Shown: positions 38,706-50,437, counted from the first letter of the stretch. The stretch: DNA of 64,000 nt from Pyrrhoderma lamaoense (GCA_002794735.1 NBAZ01000005.1:558001-622000); one strand, 5' to 3'. Notes: a model not told the origin generated them from the sequence alone. Translations and numbers: made by a program.

Positions 38706-39870
38706 ATGGTGTCCAACTTGACAGATGTACCGTTTTTCGATGACAATGACTTCGGGGCACTCAAACACTTCGTTCATTCTCAGCCAGCCTTTTATTACAC
38801 ACCCAAACCTACTGTCTTTGAGTCCATGTCTGATGAAGTACTCGCCCTAGTATCTCCTCTCGTCGCATATTGGACTTATTCTCTCTTTTTCGTATTCTTG
38901 GATTCTATTGAAGCCCCATGGATTCATAACTATCGTATACATGAGTCCGCTGAAGTTACTTCTCGAAACCGTGTCTCAAAAATCAGCTGCTTTTTCTGGG
39001 TTATCCTTCAGCAGGTAGTTCAAACTATCCTTGGTTTGTATTGGTTAGATGGGACAGAATCTACGCCCGCCTTCCTTACGGACATAAAGAGCATCAGGGA
39101 TGTTGTAGCCTTTGTTGCCCAACTACTATTAGGAGAAAAAACTTCAATATGGTTTTTACGCAATTACGGCGCTGCGTCTGTTCGGTTTATGTACTGGTGG
39201 GGTTACCCCATCTTGCAGCTATTTTTTGCTATGTAGGTATAATATCTAGTATAGTCTTTTGCTATACCTCAAGACCTTGTAACGAACTAAATTTTTCACC
39301 GCTCAGGTTCTGTATCGATACATGGCAATATTTCTGGCACCGAGCATTCCATGTTAATAGGTTTCTTTACAAGCATTTCCACTCGTGGCACCACCGCCTG
39401 TATGTCCCATACGCATACGGTGCTCTTTACAATCACCCCTTAGAAGGTCTTGTACTCGATACCATTGGTACTACAATAGCCCATGCGTTGTCGGGAATGA
39501 ACGTTCGCCAAGCCAGTTTTCTCTTCGCCTTCTCAACTTTAAAGACCATTGATGATCACTGTGGATATCGTCTCCCCATTGACCCACTCCAGCTCTTCTT
39601 CGGGAATAACGCGGATTATCATGATATTCATCATCAGGTCAGTTGTGTTTCAATGTCACTGAAACACGTTCCTCAAAAAACTGTTGGGTACTGATCAATT
39701 TCCTATCATGTATTTTTTTCAATCTTTGGTTTCAGGTTGCTGGCATCAAGAGTAATTTCTCACAGCCATTTTTTATTCACTGGGATGTAATACTGGGAAC
39801 GAGAATGACCCGTCAGGCAATGGAACAACGTCAAAGACGTTCTAAAGAGAAAATGGAAAAATCTATGTAA
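38706..39870 (+). CDS. SUR2: Sphinganine C4-monooxygenase
   Basis: ER membrane hydroxylase converting dihydrosphingosine (or dihydroceramide) to the phyto form. Exons 38706-39232, 39307-39637 and 39736-39870 give 993 nt, 330 residues. Histidine boxes: HRAFH, HSWHH and HDIHH. Family blocks include DTWQYFWHRAFHVNRFLYKH, YGALYNHPLEG, DDHCGYRLPIDPLQLFFGNN and ADYHDIHHQ. Hydrophobic spans near residues 45-75 and 150-180 fit membrane anchoring. The C-terminal GTRMTRQAMEQRQRRSKEKM is basic. The start MVSNLTDVPFFDDNDFG is the first ATG of the open frame. No frame breaks were found. It shares the superfamily and strand with ERG25, so the pair may be an ancient neighbour set rather than a recent duplication, since their sequences differ strongly. 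Confidence 0.94.
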
Positions 39871-40293
39871 ATAAAATGAGATGGAATCGCCCAATCTCAC
39901 TACGAAAATACGTCTGCTATTGATGCTCCTGATTCTGGAACGCCGTTGTCCTTTTAGTTGTTCTAATTTCCCCTTCTTAATATGCTTACTGTTGTTTTTA
40001 GTGTCTTCATCCTGTCTCTTATGATATCATCACTACTGGACTGCATGCCTCCCCTATATCTTGTCCCAGTCTGCGCGACTGGAAAGTTGTTGTCTTCTGC
40101 GAAGAATAATTAATATGTATATGTACTCTAATACCGTTCTATAGTTTTGTCTTATGACGTTTGACGATATTAAACCAAACCCTCCTCTACAAGCAAATGC
40201 AAAATGTGAGATTAATCTAAACCTGAAAGAATACTGAATTATTGATTCTAATGTATATGTCGTGTCGATAGTACAAGTGTATGTTTGCTAAGA
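39871..40293. other. Convergent 3' spacer
   Basis: Between the convergent SUR2 and FMP32 stops. T-rich, AT-rich; probably both 3' untranslated regions. No gene. Confidence 0.4.
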
Positions 40294-41417
40294 CTACATT
40301 CGGAAACGGAGATACGCCATTAGAAGAGCCGAGCAACCGGTTACTAGAAAAGGGAAGTATTTTAGTTCATATGATAAAAGGTTCTTATCAGATAATTGAA
40401 GGTGAAAAAATCGTACCAAAACCGACAAGATACTGTAGAGTTACCGCCTGTACAGAAGACACAGATCAAGTTAGCAATAGCTTGTTAGCAGCAAGATAAG
40501 AATGAGCTCGCCTTGGAAGCTTGGATAGACGTTCGCAGCTCAGCTATTTCCCTCTCAATACGAGTGTCGACCTCTTTGATCTTCAGCTCCTGGCCCGAAG
40601 ATGATTCACGCATTCGGCCTATATAATAAGTACGATATATATGTTAGTTAGAGTTAAAAGGGGAAGGAGAGTTGACAAACCCTTTTCAAGGTTGAGGTCC
40701 AGTCGCACACCAGCCTGAGTGCGTGTAATTTCTTCGCGAAGTCGCTGCTTCAGACGCTCAAGATCGGTCACAAGCCGATCGTTCTCCGCTTTCATCATAG
40801 CCAAATCATTCTTCTCCATCAATTGTAATTCCGACTTCAATTGTGCGAAATCGACCTTCTGGGTATATTGGTGCTGTTCATCGTTAACATCCAATTATTT
40901 GGAAGGCGTTTGGAGAAAGATAATGGATGGAAAAGGTGTTTGGCACCAGAAGATTAGTTACCGCCAATAAAAAAAACCCTATTCAGTACACTAGTATAGC
41001 CACAAGGTACTGAGATATGATATACCTTCTCCTGGTCAGCCTTCGTGACCATATTACTAGTTATATTCCTTATACTCTCGTCAATGACCTCTGCCATCGC
41101 ACTCATAATCCCTTCAGCTTGCGCACGATTTAGCCCTTCCCTTTCTAACCGCTGCACAAATGATGTGTGTCAAAATGGAAGTCCTGAGTAGGTCGTGAAG
41201 TGCTGAATGCTCTATAGTAACATTGCCTTTGCGGTTGTGTAAGCTTATTACATCGATGGGTCATGGACTTCCGGGTAGATGGATTGAGTGATGTGGCGAG
41301 ACTAAGTCGTTCCCAAGGGACAAAAGATGATCTAGAGGAAATACGATATGCCAATGGCATAACATTCGGGCGAGAAGTTTCGAGCATCGAGCGGGCGATG
41401 TATGAAGGTGACGACAT
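40294..41417 (-). CDS. FMP32: Fmp32/MCUR1 (CCDC90) family mitochondrial inner-membrane coiled-coil protein
   Basis: DUF1640 family protein. Yeast Fmp32 is involved in complex IV assembly, and animal relatives modulate the calcium uniporter. The N-terminal 80 residues are basic and Ser-rich (mitochondrial targeting, ending YYRAFSTSRP). Then follow FVQRLEREGLNRAQAEGIMS, ALAEVI-like helix, TKADQEK, a coiled coil (FAQLKSELQLMEKNDLAMMK, LERLKQRLREEITRTQAGVR, LDLNLEKG), RIEREIAELRTSIQASK and a C-terminal membrane segment AVTLQYLVGFVTGCSALLMA. One missing base at AAA 41158-41160 is needed to reach FVQRLEREG. The intron before the last two exons appears to use a GC donor (AAG^GCGAGC). The stop is at 40294. 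Confidence 0.86.
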
Positions 41418-42062
41418 TATGCTATGATAGTGATAGCTCAGAGTAGCTATGATATGACCAGAGATAGTGCTTATTAAGTTGGTAACGAGAGTTGAGTTGT
41501 ACGATTCCTTATAAAAGTAAAAAAAGTATATCTGTGATGAGGTGAACTAAAGAGAGGTTTAATGTGTGTTTAGTGTCGATCTGACTCAAAGCTCATGATT
41601 ACACCACCGTGTTGCCTCTTTTGGCCACAAGACACCCGAAATCGGAAGGTTCAAGTCTTGAATACAACACACATAACAGAGGGCATGGAGGGGCCACCAG
41701 CACCTGTAACTGACCGAGGCTCAGCTCCAAATGATACAAATGCTGTTACGCGTACCCAACCTCCCGCTTTTAATGAGGTGTAAAAATACAGGCAACCAGT
41801 TTATCTGGTCTCAACAAAATAGCTAAAGAAATACGCTATAAAAGAAGAATCACACGTCATACAAGGACTGATGGAATAATAGACAAAACAATATAAAGTA
41901 GATGCTCAAGCAAATCGTGATGATTACATGATAAAGTCTGTAGATGCGTTACTATACACTTGGATGCGTTGTAACAAAGAAATCGTTGGAAAGAAGAGTA
42001 AATCATTGTAAGGAAAATATTATCGTGAGGGAATTGAAAAAAGAAAGGAGTATTTTGCTATT
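41418..42062. other. Intergenic spacer
   Basis: AT-rich, with one short open frame on the plus strand (41595-41783) that has no recognisable product. Nothing else is seen. Confidence 0.4.
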
Positions 42063-44112
42063 TTACGAGTCTTTTTTCCATAATTCTTTGTCCTTCGACA
42101 GGTGAGTCAGAACACCTTGCTCAATGGTGGCCTCCCATAACTCAATTTTTGCACGTGCAATCTCGTCTGCTAACTGCTTACGACGGACCCTCGCCCTGTG
42201 TAACACCTCTCCTCGGTCCAACATCTTTTCTGTTGTCTTACTATTCGATGCCTTATTGTGACCACTGAGGGAGGAGCTTCATTAACAATAACGGGAGGCA
42301 TAAATCGAACGTCGTATGTTGCAGGTTTTGTCTGGTAATTTGGCTTGAAAACTGTTCTCGATGTTGTTGAAGTAATGTCAGAAGACTGTGAAGGCACCGG
42401 TGACTCAGATGTAGAAGCACTCGTTGACGATGGACAGAGATTCGGGGTGCTAGCAGCCGTATCTATTTCTAATGGTAAGGATGATTTGTTTGAATCAGAT
42501 GATAACCTGAACCAACCTTCGTCTGTAAAGCAAGATTCTACTGGAGACACCATACCAGGGAAATTGAAATTACCGAACACGTCAAAAGAGCTTGGCAACT
42601 CGTTATTACCACTTGAAGATGGAAATGACCATGGGAAATCCAGAAGCGCAGGATCGATAGGCATACTATTCAAGTCGGTCTGAGAGAATTGTGGTAGAAG
42701 TTCAGAGTTCTCCTTGTTGCCGAGGGCTGCAGAAGGTAGCGTAAAATCGCTAGGAGTCGATAGCCGTGTTGAAGACGTAAGTGTTGGTGAAGTAAAGTTA
42801 CTAGTCGGCATTTTTGCACTTTCATCCCCAGAAATTGTGCTAGTGAATCGCTAAGAGGATCATGAACACTTCCGAAAAGAGACTCGAGGTCAGGATCAAA
42901 AGGAAAGCCCATGTTTGAAGGGGAGGGGCAATGGTCCATAGAATACCTACTTGAGGGGATACTGTCTTCAACGACGTTACTGGCGCTTCGCTCAGACATT
43001 CCGCTTTTGTCTTATAAGAGTCCATACCAGAAACATCATCTTTACTATGATCCTCGACGGCTTGCCTAGAATTTAGCGGATGAGCACTGGAACCGGATGA
43101 TTCATTCTGGAATGACTTTGCTTTGTTCTTTACATACGTTTTAGCAGCTGCTCTCCGAACAGCATCCCGCACCAAAGAAACAAGTTCCACTACTAATTTC
43201 TTCCCTCGTTCCTTCTCCCATTCTTGTAGATAGTGTTGAGGGCCTTCATTCTCAGGAAATGGATAGGGAACATCCCAATCTGCTGCGCCAGCAGGAACTG
43301 AATTGAGTTTACGACGTTTTAGAGGTGGTGGGGCAAGATCAGGTACAACAGAAAAACTCTTTGAGTGTACTTGGCGATGAAAATTATTTGACTGAGATTT
43401 TAAACTGGGTATCGCACCAAAGTAAGGAAGAAGGGAACGCAACACTGGAACAATGTTTCCTTGAGTAATTAGAGTATCCGAGATGGCCTGGCTGCTTGGC
43501 ATTGTCATATTACCAGATAGTTGAGGCTGCTTTGACTTCCAGCTACTAGCACTTATTGAAGGCGTCTCTTCGTCAATAACAATCGGGTTCTGTGCCGTAG
43601 TCCCACGAGAACCGCGTATCGATAACTGCGATGGGTTGACACCTCCCACAACGCCTGCGAGACCAGTAGTGCTTGTTGATTCCTCAGGAAATTTGGAGGA
43701 AGTGGTCCATTCGCTTCCGGTATTGAGAGTGCTGGACGATTGACAGGCTCAGGAGTGGCCGAACTCGTTTTTGCCCTCTTTTTACCTATTTTTTGCGGCT
43801 TGGGCTTCAAATTTAATGGTGTGCTACTACGTCTTTCGTTCAATTGTTGGGTACATTTTGTCCCTGCAACGTTGATGCAGACCCTGCGAGTCTCGGTGGT
43901 GATGCTGGTAGATTAACTACATGTTCAGAACTATCATGGGAACCAGGAAGTGCAATGGCCCCCACATTTTTTGGTAACGCCAGAGTAGGCGCATCCGCTC
44001 CACCAGGGAGAGCAAGAAGCGAAGACCTACCTTTCGTAGGCACTAATGCTGGAGATGATGGTGCCGAACCAAATAGCGAGTCGTCATCGCTGTTGATATC
44101 TTGGTCGCACAT
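42063..44112 (-). CDS. Uncharacterised Ser/Pro-rich, probably nuclear protein; frame broken in several places
   Basis: I do not recognise the family. The start MCDQDINSDDDSLFGSAPSS leads into a Ser/Pro/Leu-rich region, a basic stretch KPKPQKIGKKRAKTSS, a possible SUMO-interaction-like patch NPIVIDEETP, a bipartite basic motif PLKRRKLNS, then a helical block (YLQEWEKERGKKLVVELVSL, RDAVRRAAAKTYVKNKAKS) and an acidic segment FDPDLESLFGSVHDPLSDSL. The C-terminus is a helix MLDRGEVLHRARVRRKQLAD, LWEATIEQGVLTHLSK. The gene appears intronless, yet the pieces lie in shifting frames. Each step is repaired by one missing base: near 43849-43851, 43707-43708, 42955-42958, 42826-42829 and 42256-42257. Composition suggests a chromatin or transcription protein, but no DNA-binding domain is seen. 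Confidence 0.55.
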
Positions 44113-44324
44113 ACATGCGTCGACAGTGGAGGTGTATAAGTGTATATCTCTGACACCAAAACTATGGAAATCATGGTCTCAACGTGGATAACTGCTCCCA
44201 CGATACACGTGATACCATACTTTTCACGCATACATGCAAATTCATATGAGGCATAATATAATTATGAAAGTTCACTTCCTAAAACAAAACCATAATACAA
44301 CATACGAAACATAGAATATGATGC

Positions 44325-46540
44325 TCACAAAACCACCTCATCTAAATCCAAGTGCAGATCCAACCCTCCAAACATAGAGCGGGCGGGAACTGCATCAGAA
44401 GCTTTTACTGGGGATAATATTGTGGGTATATTTAGTCCGCCATCACCCTTAAAAACAAGTAAAAAAAGAGAAGAAAGCTTAGTTTAGAGAAACATAAAAA
44501 ATAGTCAAGACAGACCTTTGGAAGAGAATCCCAAGGGAAGGTCTCAGGCTGAGAATTCGGGAATAATTTCTTCTTCTTTGCCTTCGATGGCACGTCTCCT
44601 CTACTTTTAACTCCCCCTGACTATCTGATCTCTGGTTTTTGAGAACACCAGGTCTTACACTAGTACTATCTGACGCGGAGGTATCCTTCATCTTTTGCTT
44701 AGATTTTGGTCGTGGTTTAGGTACATCTTCATCCCCATCGGAATTCTCGTCTTTTTTCTTCTTTGATCTGGACTTTGACTTTGTCTGCGGCTCTGTCTCG
44801 GAATCACTTGGAGGATTGATACTTGCGTTCTCTTTTTCATTACGCTTCGCTTTCCGTGACTTGGGCTTCTCTTCCTGTTCCGTGTCTGAACTTTCGTGCT
44901 TACGTTTCTTTGCTCTATCACTGCCTTCTGTCCGTGTCTGTGACCGTCCTGTCTGTTTTCTTTTCGGTGGATCATCTTCAGCCGCCACTTCTTGCCCTTT
45001 TTTCTTTCGAGTATTAGCTGTCGCCCGAGCCTTACGCTTTTCGATCTGGACATCCCCTCCTCTTCGGATGCCTCGCTTTCTGTTTCATAACTTTGAGTAG
45101 CTTTCTTTGGACGTCCCGAGGCTGTTTAGGAGCTGGTGTTAGAACCCTCTCCACTTCTCTCTCAGAAATCGCAGATGGCGTGGATTCCGCATCAGTAGAA
45201 TGCGTTTCAACCTCTTGTAAGAGCTTTCTATCCTATATTATTATGAGGTGGTTATAAGTATCGATGAAGTAAATATACTCGATCAACACGAACCTTGACT
45301 CCCTTAGTCCACTCAAGTTTTTCACTTTCTAACTTCTCAATCATCCTGTGTGCCGCTCGCAGTTGCTTTGCCAATGCAGTAGTCTCATCGTGTGCTTTTT
45401 CGGCAATTCTTTGAGCTTCTTCAGATACATCCTGTTTATTTTGCGAGCAAATTCATATGATAGAAGTTAATCACAACTTGAGGAAACGACCACACCTCTA
45501 GTCTGGTAATCTCCTTCTGCAACTTCGTAATCTTCTTCTGATCCCTCTCTGAAGACTTGGCAGAGTCCTTCTCAGCTTCTTCAAGATCTTTAACCCTCCC
45601 TTGTAACTCCTTCACTTGTACTTCAAGATCAATTCTTCGTTTACGCATTTCCTCTATCTCTGCTCCTCCTTTTATCTCAAGAGTTTGCCACTTGTCCAGT
45701 TGTTTCTTCAGATCCGTGTTGGCTCGTTTCAGTTCATTGTTCGCACCCTCGAGCTCATGAGCAGCTGCCCGCGCACCCTCAAGCTGTAATGTTATTCGCT
45801 CCAGCTTTATAGATGACGACTCAGTTGAGGTCTTCTGATTGGCCATTTCCTTTCGCAGACTTTCCAGTTCGGACTATACATAAGGAACAAACCGAAATTG
45901 TATTTGAATCTATACATTTAATGTACAATGGATTGTGTGAACGGACCTGCAAAGAAGCAAGCTCAGATCCTTTAGACTTAGCTTTCACAAGAGCTTCCTT
46001 CCTAAGATTTTCAGCTTTCTCAAGATTCCCTTCCAAAGTCTCAATGGCTTCTACATAGGCTGCTTCATTCTGTGCCTTTTCCTCCTCGATCTCATCTAAT
46101 GTGTCTTCCAAACAAGCTACCCGAGCCTCAAGTTCTGTTTCTTTGGCTTGAAAGAGCGTAAGACGATAATCACGGTGAAGTATTGCGATACGTTCGCGTC
46201 TATTCTCCTCTCTCTCGGCCAGTACGTTTAGTCGTTCCTTATCCAACTCGGCCCGGGTGCGTAAATGCACGATCCTGTGACTCGCAAGTAAGGAATCGCA
46301 CCCTTCACGCCATTCATCCCGTTCTTCTAGGGATAAAGCCTTGAGGCGGGAGACCACTTCAATACCACGTGCCTTCTCTTCCTGTAAATCTTGCTGTAGC
46401 CGACGTATGGTATGCTCATGTGCGCGGTTCTTCTGGACTAGTTCATCAATGTGTGCTTGTAGAGAAGCGGCCATAGCCTCCTGCGGTGCAGTGGAAGGCA
46501 TTGCCAATATTCGAGGAGGACTACGCCCTATGAACGCCAT
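44325..46540 (-). CDS. Long coiled-coil protein with basic C-terminal tail
   Basis: No family assigned. After MAFIGRSPPRILAMPST, roughly 350 residues form nearly continuous coiled coil (HIDELVQKNRAHEHTIRRLQ, ELEARVACLEDTLDEIEEEK, IDLEVQVKELQGRVKDLEEA, ITKLQKEITRLE, LAKQLRAAHRMIEKLESEKL). Introns interrupt it at about 45875-45935, 45445-45495 and 45235-45290. The tail is extremely charged, alternating Lys/Arg with Asp/Glu/Ser (DDPPKRKQTGRSQTRTEG, PKPRPKSKQKMK), and ends LNIPTILSPVKASDAV...GGLDLHLDLDEVVL. Architecture recalls kinetochore or spindle-associated coiled-coil proteins whose basic tails bind DNA or microtubules, but this is only a comparison. Two missing bases (CCCC about 45053-45057 and TTT 45125-45127) are needed in the tail. 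Confidence 0.65.
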
Positions 46541-47805
46541 GGTATTGGTTAATGGTCAAAAGCAACAAAACAATCATTTACTGTTTACAGCGACTAAACA
46601 AAACGCGTCTCCCGCGTGTAATCTCGTGACCGCCACTCCTTCGTAGCGTACTAAAGTCAAAAACTGTAAACTGTAGAAAATTTACAATTCACCTTCAAGT
46701 GACCTTGAGCTTTGAGGCCCTCCAAAGCTACAGCCCATACAAGTACACTATTTCATATACATCCTTTCTTTCAATCTTTGTTGCTTTGATTGACTACTTC
46801 TAAAAAGTGGTACTTCTTCGCTTTGACAAACTGGTTTTTTTCTGACCAGCAGAAGGCTTCACTCAGTTCAATATCCTCCCCATAAATATGTAAGTTTCAC
46901 TTTTGTCAAAGCGTATATTTTTTAGTTAAATGCGTGAACAATACAAGACATTCCATGTGTACGTATGTCGCCACATCATGAAACTCAAAGACAACGTCGA
47001 AAAGCGTGTCCAGAGCGATTAAGGAGGCTTTGATTCTAGACCATCATTTAGAATAGAAGAGATAGAACTCTACAACGTCTCATGGCTCACGGAACGTGAG
47101 CTGGAAACAAAGTGAGCTCATGATGGTCGCGGATCAAAGAAAGAGAGGCCAATATCGCGCTTTATTCGAAATCTTCACGATCGGAGCTTCAATTTCGTTC
47201 TTATTGGGTCATAAATGGTCGCTTAGATAATAATAACCATACACCGAATATCACGCTTGAAATGTATTTTTCTTATTTTATCTACACGCCATTCACAACT
47301 CTCCTTTTTTTTCAGGTCGTAGCCAGAGTATATTAAAGAAAGACTAGAAAAACAAGATGAAGAAAACGAAGTCGATTAAACTACAAACACGTTATAGTAA
47401 ACACGTCAATAGCCCAAGACTTCCATAACTCCATAACCAAAAAGTTCAGAGAATCAAAATATAACAGAAGAGCAGAAGATAAAATGTAAAAGAGATGGTA
47501 TTATATGGATTCCTTAGTAAGGGACGTGTATCGTCACAGATCCCCAATGGTACACATGAACGAAGTAGTACCAAAGTGTCAGTGGGTCAGTAGTAGAGTA
47601 GGAGTCCGAGAGTCACAAAATAACAGATGAGTGAGACAATAAAAAACACATTCAAGAAAGCAATGAGTAGAGAATGAGATATTTCAATGAAAAGGCACAA
47701 TTCAATAAAGTTTGGGTTTAAAGAACGGAGGTGTCATATCATTGAAAGCCCACCACTACCACACTTTTCTTTTCAGTCCTGTATCCATGAATGGAGACAA
47801 AGAAA
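46541..47805. other. Long spacer with a possible small unrecognised exon set
   Basis: Mostly non-coding. Between about 47040 and 47230 (plus strand) two neighbouring frames read coding-like: PSFRIEEIELYNVSWLTERE and then RGQYRALFEIFTIGASISFL followed by LGHKW, after which a strong pyrimidine-rich acceptor lies at about 47316. Together they could be a small membrane protein, but no start codon or consistent splicing can be shown. The rest is AT-rich flank. Confidence 0.3.
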
Positions 47806-48852
47806 TTAAGCAATGAAGATAGCCGCAAGAGCACCAATAACACCAGCCGGCGCAATTTGGGCAAGCGGCATACCGGCGTTGCTAGTAGATGACGAGCTGG
47901 ATGAAGTCGAGGTAGAGGAACTTTGTTGCAGATAAGAATTAGATATGATTGCAGCAAAAAGTAGATATGATATACCTAGAGGCCTTGGAAGTCGCTCCGG
48001 AAGAAGATCCAGAGCTGGAGGCACCAGTAGTGCTTGCAGCTGATCCAGAAGAAGTGCTACCACTCGTCGCAGAGGCTGAAGAACCAGCAGAAGTGGAAAC
48101 AGCTTGGCCGATACAGCTCGAGTCAGCTAGAAATGCAATAATACTGAATATCTTAATTTTCAAGACTTTTAGCAAGATTACCCACAGCTGTTCTGAATGA
48201 TAAATGGAGCCGAGTTCTGAACAAGACCAGTTGAGTCTCTGATCTGGAGGCCCACAGAGGTGCCTTGAAAACATTGATTAATTACTCAGGAACAACCATC
48301 ATTACAAGAGTCCACAAAAACGTACCAGCAGCAATGTTGACAACCCAAGTTACGGAGGTTCCCTGTTGCTCACCAAGGTCAACAAGTGGAGAAGCGCTGG
48401 GCTGACCGCCTGGGAGAACACTAGATAACGCGATTAGTGAATTCGAATTACAAAAAATTGGATATTACTAACGTCTATATTTTTAAATAACGCATTTTGA
48501 ATGATCTAGAAGTTAGAGAAAATCCACTTTTGTTAATTTAGCTGAATTACGCACAAGGAAGTATGGAGCTAAAAAAGAAGACTCGTCAGCTGACAAATCA
48601 GTTTTTTCTCTACAGCTAGGATCTCATACCAGTTCCTCCAGACCAAGAAAGAAGGAGAGGCAGACACTGCACAGGGCTAGATCTGAAATCCATCCAATTG
48701 TTAGACGTAGGACAAGCGTGGAACCGTAGTCAAGAGTAACAATAGGCTGGGTTTCACAAAACAGGTACGTACGGAGTGATGATAGTTAAATCCTGTGCAT
48801 TGATGCCAACAGCAGCAAGTAGGGCGACAAAGGTAGTGAGGGTGAATCTCAT
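47806..48852 (-). CDS. Secreted GPI-anchored Ser/Thr-rich cell-surface protein
   Basis: The signal peptide MRFTLTTFVALLAAVGINAQ is followed by DLTIITP, and across introns by SPVQCLPLLLSWSGGT, VLPGGQPSASPLVDLGEQQG, TSVTWVVNIAAG, GTSVGLQIRDSTGLVQNSAP and FIIQNSCG. This is the extracellular beta-sandwich domain found in many fungal Ser/Thr-rich GPI proteins related to the Kre9/Knh1 family. Then comes a Ser/Thr/Ala/Gly stretch of about 70 residues (STSTSSSSSSTSNAG) that should be heavily O-glycosylated, and a hydrophobic C-terminus IAPAGVIGALAAIFIA preceded by a small-residue cleavage region, as for a GPI signal. Five or more short introns are inferred. Role: cell wall or membrane surface; no enzyme active site is seen. 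Confidence 0.82.
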
Positions 48853-49273
48853 AGCTGCAAATATTATTTGGTGGTAGTGCTGGTTAGAGGGGAAGAGGTC
48901 TGCGGGCGACGACGGGAGAACTGAAGGGAAAAGAGCGTTGCCTAGGTGGAAGAACAGGTGGGGCGATTCTATATGAATGCCCCGCTTATGTACGCGTCCG
49001 AATTGGGAAGAAAGGTTCTATCGCTTCACACAAACTCATTACGCAAATTCTTGGATTAAACTTGGCAGGTTCAAGTCTCAAAGATAATTACATGTAATCA
49101 TTACATATAGTCTGCCTAAAATTTAGTGTCAGTCAAATCATGTCAACTCGATGTTTTGAAAGCAAGAATTGGAAAAAAAAGCGAATTAAAAGATCATATT
49201 CACCTCTACAAACAATCTTCCATGGAGGGATCGACTTTATGAAAAATATCCTACTAGTGCCGAACATTCTGCA
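48853..49273. other. Intergenic spacer upstream of the GPI-anchored gene
   Basis: Probably the promoter of the GPI-protein gene (minus strand) and the 3' flank of the TDP2-like gene. Nothing else is supported. Confidence 0.4.
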
Positions 49274-50437
49274 TCATTCGGCTTGCACACGTACTGAATT
49301 TAGTGTGAGTCTCGTTGATAGACCAACATGACTACTGGCATAGTCGTCATCTTTTATTTTTAGACCTACGCCTACTCGAGTCGGAGCATCCACCGTGAAT
49401 ACGACAGACCTGGAGTTTTCAGCCGCGGGGATATGTGCACGAGTATGCAGAATCTTGTCCAACCGGCCAGGCGGATACGTACCAGCAGGCTGAAACCCCC
49501 AAGTGAAAGCATCCATATCATCCTCCGCAGCACCCGTGGAGACATCTGATAGGTGTGCATCAATGAGACCTACCTCCAAATGGAGGTCCCGATCACTCGC
49601 GCAGATAGAATTCATATCTCCACAAACCATTCCTCCAAGCAGATTTTGTTCCCCGTAGCCATCACGCGCTTGCAATGCCTGTGCAACAAGCGCAAGTTGT
49701 CGTCGTCTTTCATCTGCTCCCTGAGGAAGCGATTCGAGGTGCACGTTCGCCACACGAAATATAACAAACGGGTTCGGTCGGGGACTCTCTACATCTTCGC
49801 CCAAAATAGCTCCTTCTGATGCGCCTTTGACTGAATTACAATTTCCTTCTCCCTGCTGTCCTTTAAGGACTTCATTTGACGCTACTTCTTCCGAAAGCGG
49901 AGCCGAGAGTAAAAAGTCCATTATCAGTGCAGCACGCGACTGGTGTGATCCCTTGAAAACTAGATTTCTTGCCCTGACGATACTAATGTCTTTTGAAACA
50001 ATCATAATACACCCATAGTGTGAGCGATTAGGCCAGTTAAAATTCGATATTGGTGTCATTTGAAAGTGTTCTCGAAGCCAGCTTGAAGCAAGTAACACAG
50101 ACAGCACTTCCGATTCTACTTCCTGTAAGAGAAGAGCACACGGTTCTGGCGCATGTTGATCTTCAGAACATGAGAAGAGTGTGTGCTGTATATAGGACAA
50201 GATGCAGTCGAGACGTTCAGCAGCATTAGGGGAGAAAAAGTCGACATTCCAAGTAAGGATTTTGATTTGGGATGGTGGACTAGCAGCACACTTAAAGTTA
50301 CCCTCGGTATCTGTAGTAGTCCTGGCGTAAGAAGTGCGTGTCCATCTATTCTTCTGTTTATTGTAGGAGTAGATCGATAAAGGGTCTCCACTGCACATTG
50401 AAGCGGCGTCTTCATTAACATCACGAAGAGGCGGCAT
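49274..50437 (-). CDS. TDP2-like endonuclease/exonuclease/phosphatase-fold phosphodiesterase
   Basis: Single-exon protein of 387 residues. It has the Mg-dependent EEP motifs in order: LTWNVDFFSP (N-motif), ALLLQEVESEVL (catalytic Glu), SHYGCIMIVSK, RVANVHLESLP, MVCGDMNSICASDRD (GDxN), PPGRLDKIL, and a terminal SSHVGLS where other family members carry SDH. The TWN, LLQEV, GDMN and RLDK blocks resemble TDP2, which cleaves 5'-tyrosyl-DNA bonds left by topoisomerase II, but other EEP enzymes cannot be excluded. The final Asp of the SDH motif appears as Ser here (SSH), a point to check. An N-terminal extension of about 55 residues, Ser/Thr-rich, precedes the domain. No frame breaks. Confidence 0.78.
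   Translation of the reverse strand: MPPLRDVNEDAASMCSGDPLSIYSYNKQKNRWTRTSYARTTTDTEGNFKCAASPPSQIKILTWNVDFFSPNAAERLDCILSYIQHTLFSCSEDQHAPEPCALLLQEVESEVLSVLLASSWLREHFQMTPISNFNWPNRSHYGCIMIVSKDISIVRARNLVFKGSHQSRAALIMDFLLSAPLSEEVASNEVLKGQQGEGNCNSVKGASEGAILGEDVESPRPNPFVIFRVANVHLESLPQGADERRRQLALVAQALQARDGYGEQNLLGGMVCGDMNSICASDRDLHLEVGLIDAHLSDVSTGAAEDDMDAFTWGFQPAGTYPPGRLDKILHTRAHIPAAENSRSVVFTVDAPTRVGVGLKIKDDDYASSHVGLSTRLTLNSVRVQAE

Noticed and set aside
40281..40499. Short plus-strand open frame past SUR2
   Set aside because: It overlaps the C-terminal exons of FMP32 on the other strand, which are clearly coding.
31151..45127. Programmed frameshifting as a biological explanation for the many frame changes
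   Set aside because: The sites share no slippery sequence or following structure and occur in unrelated genes at many different short homopolymers; missing bases are simpler.
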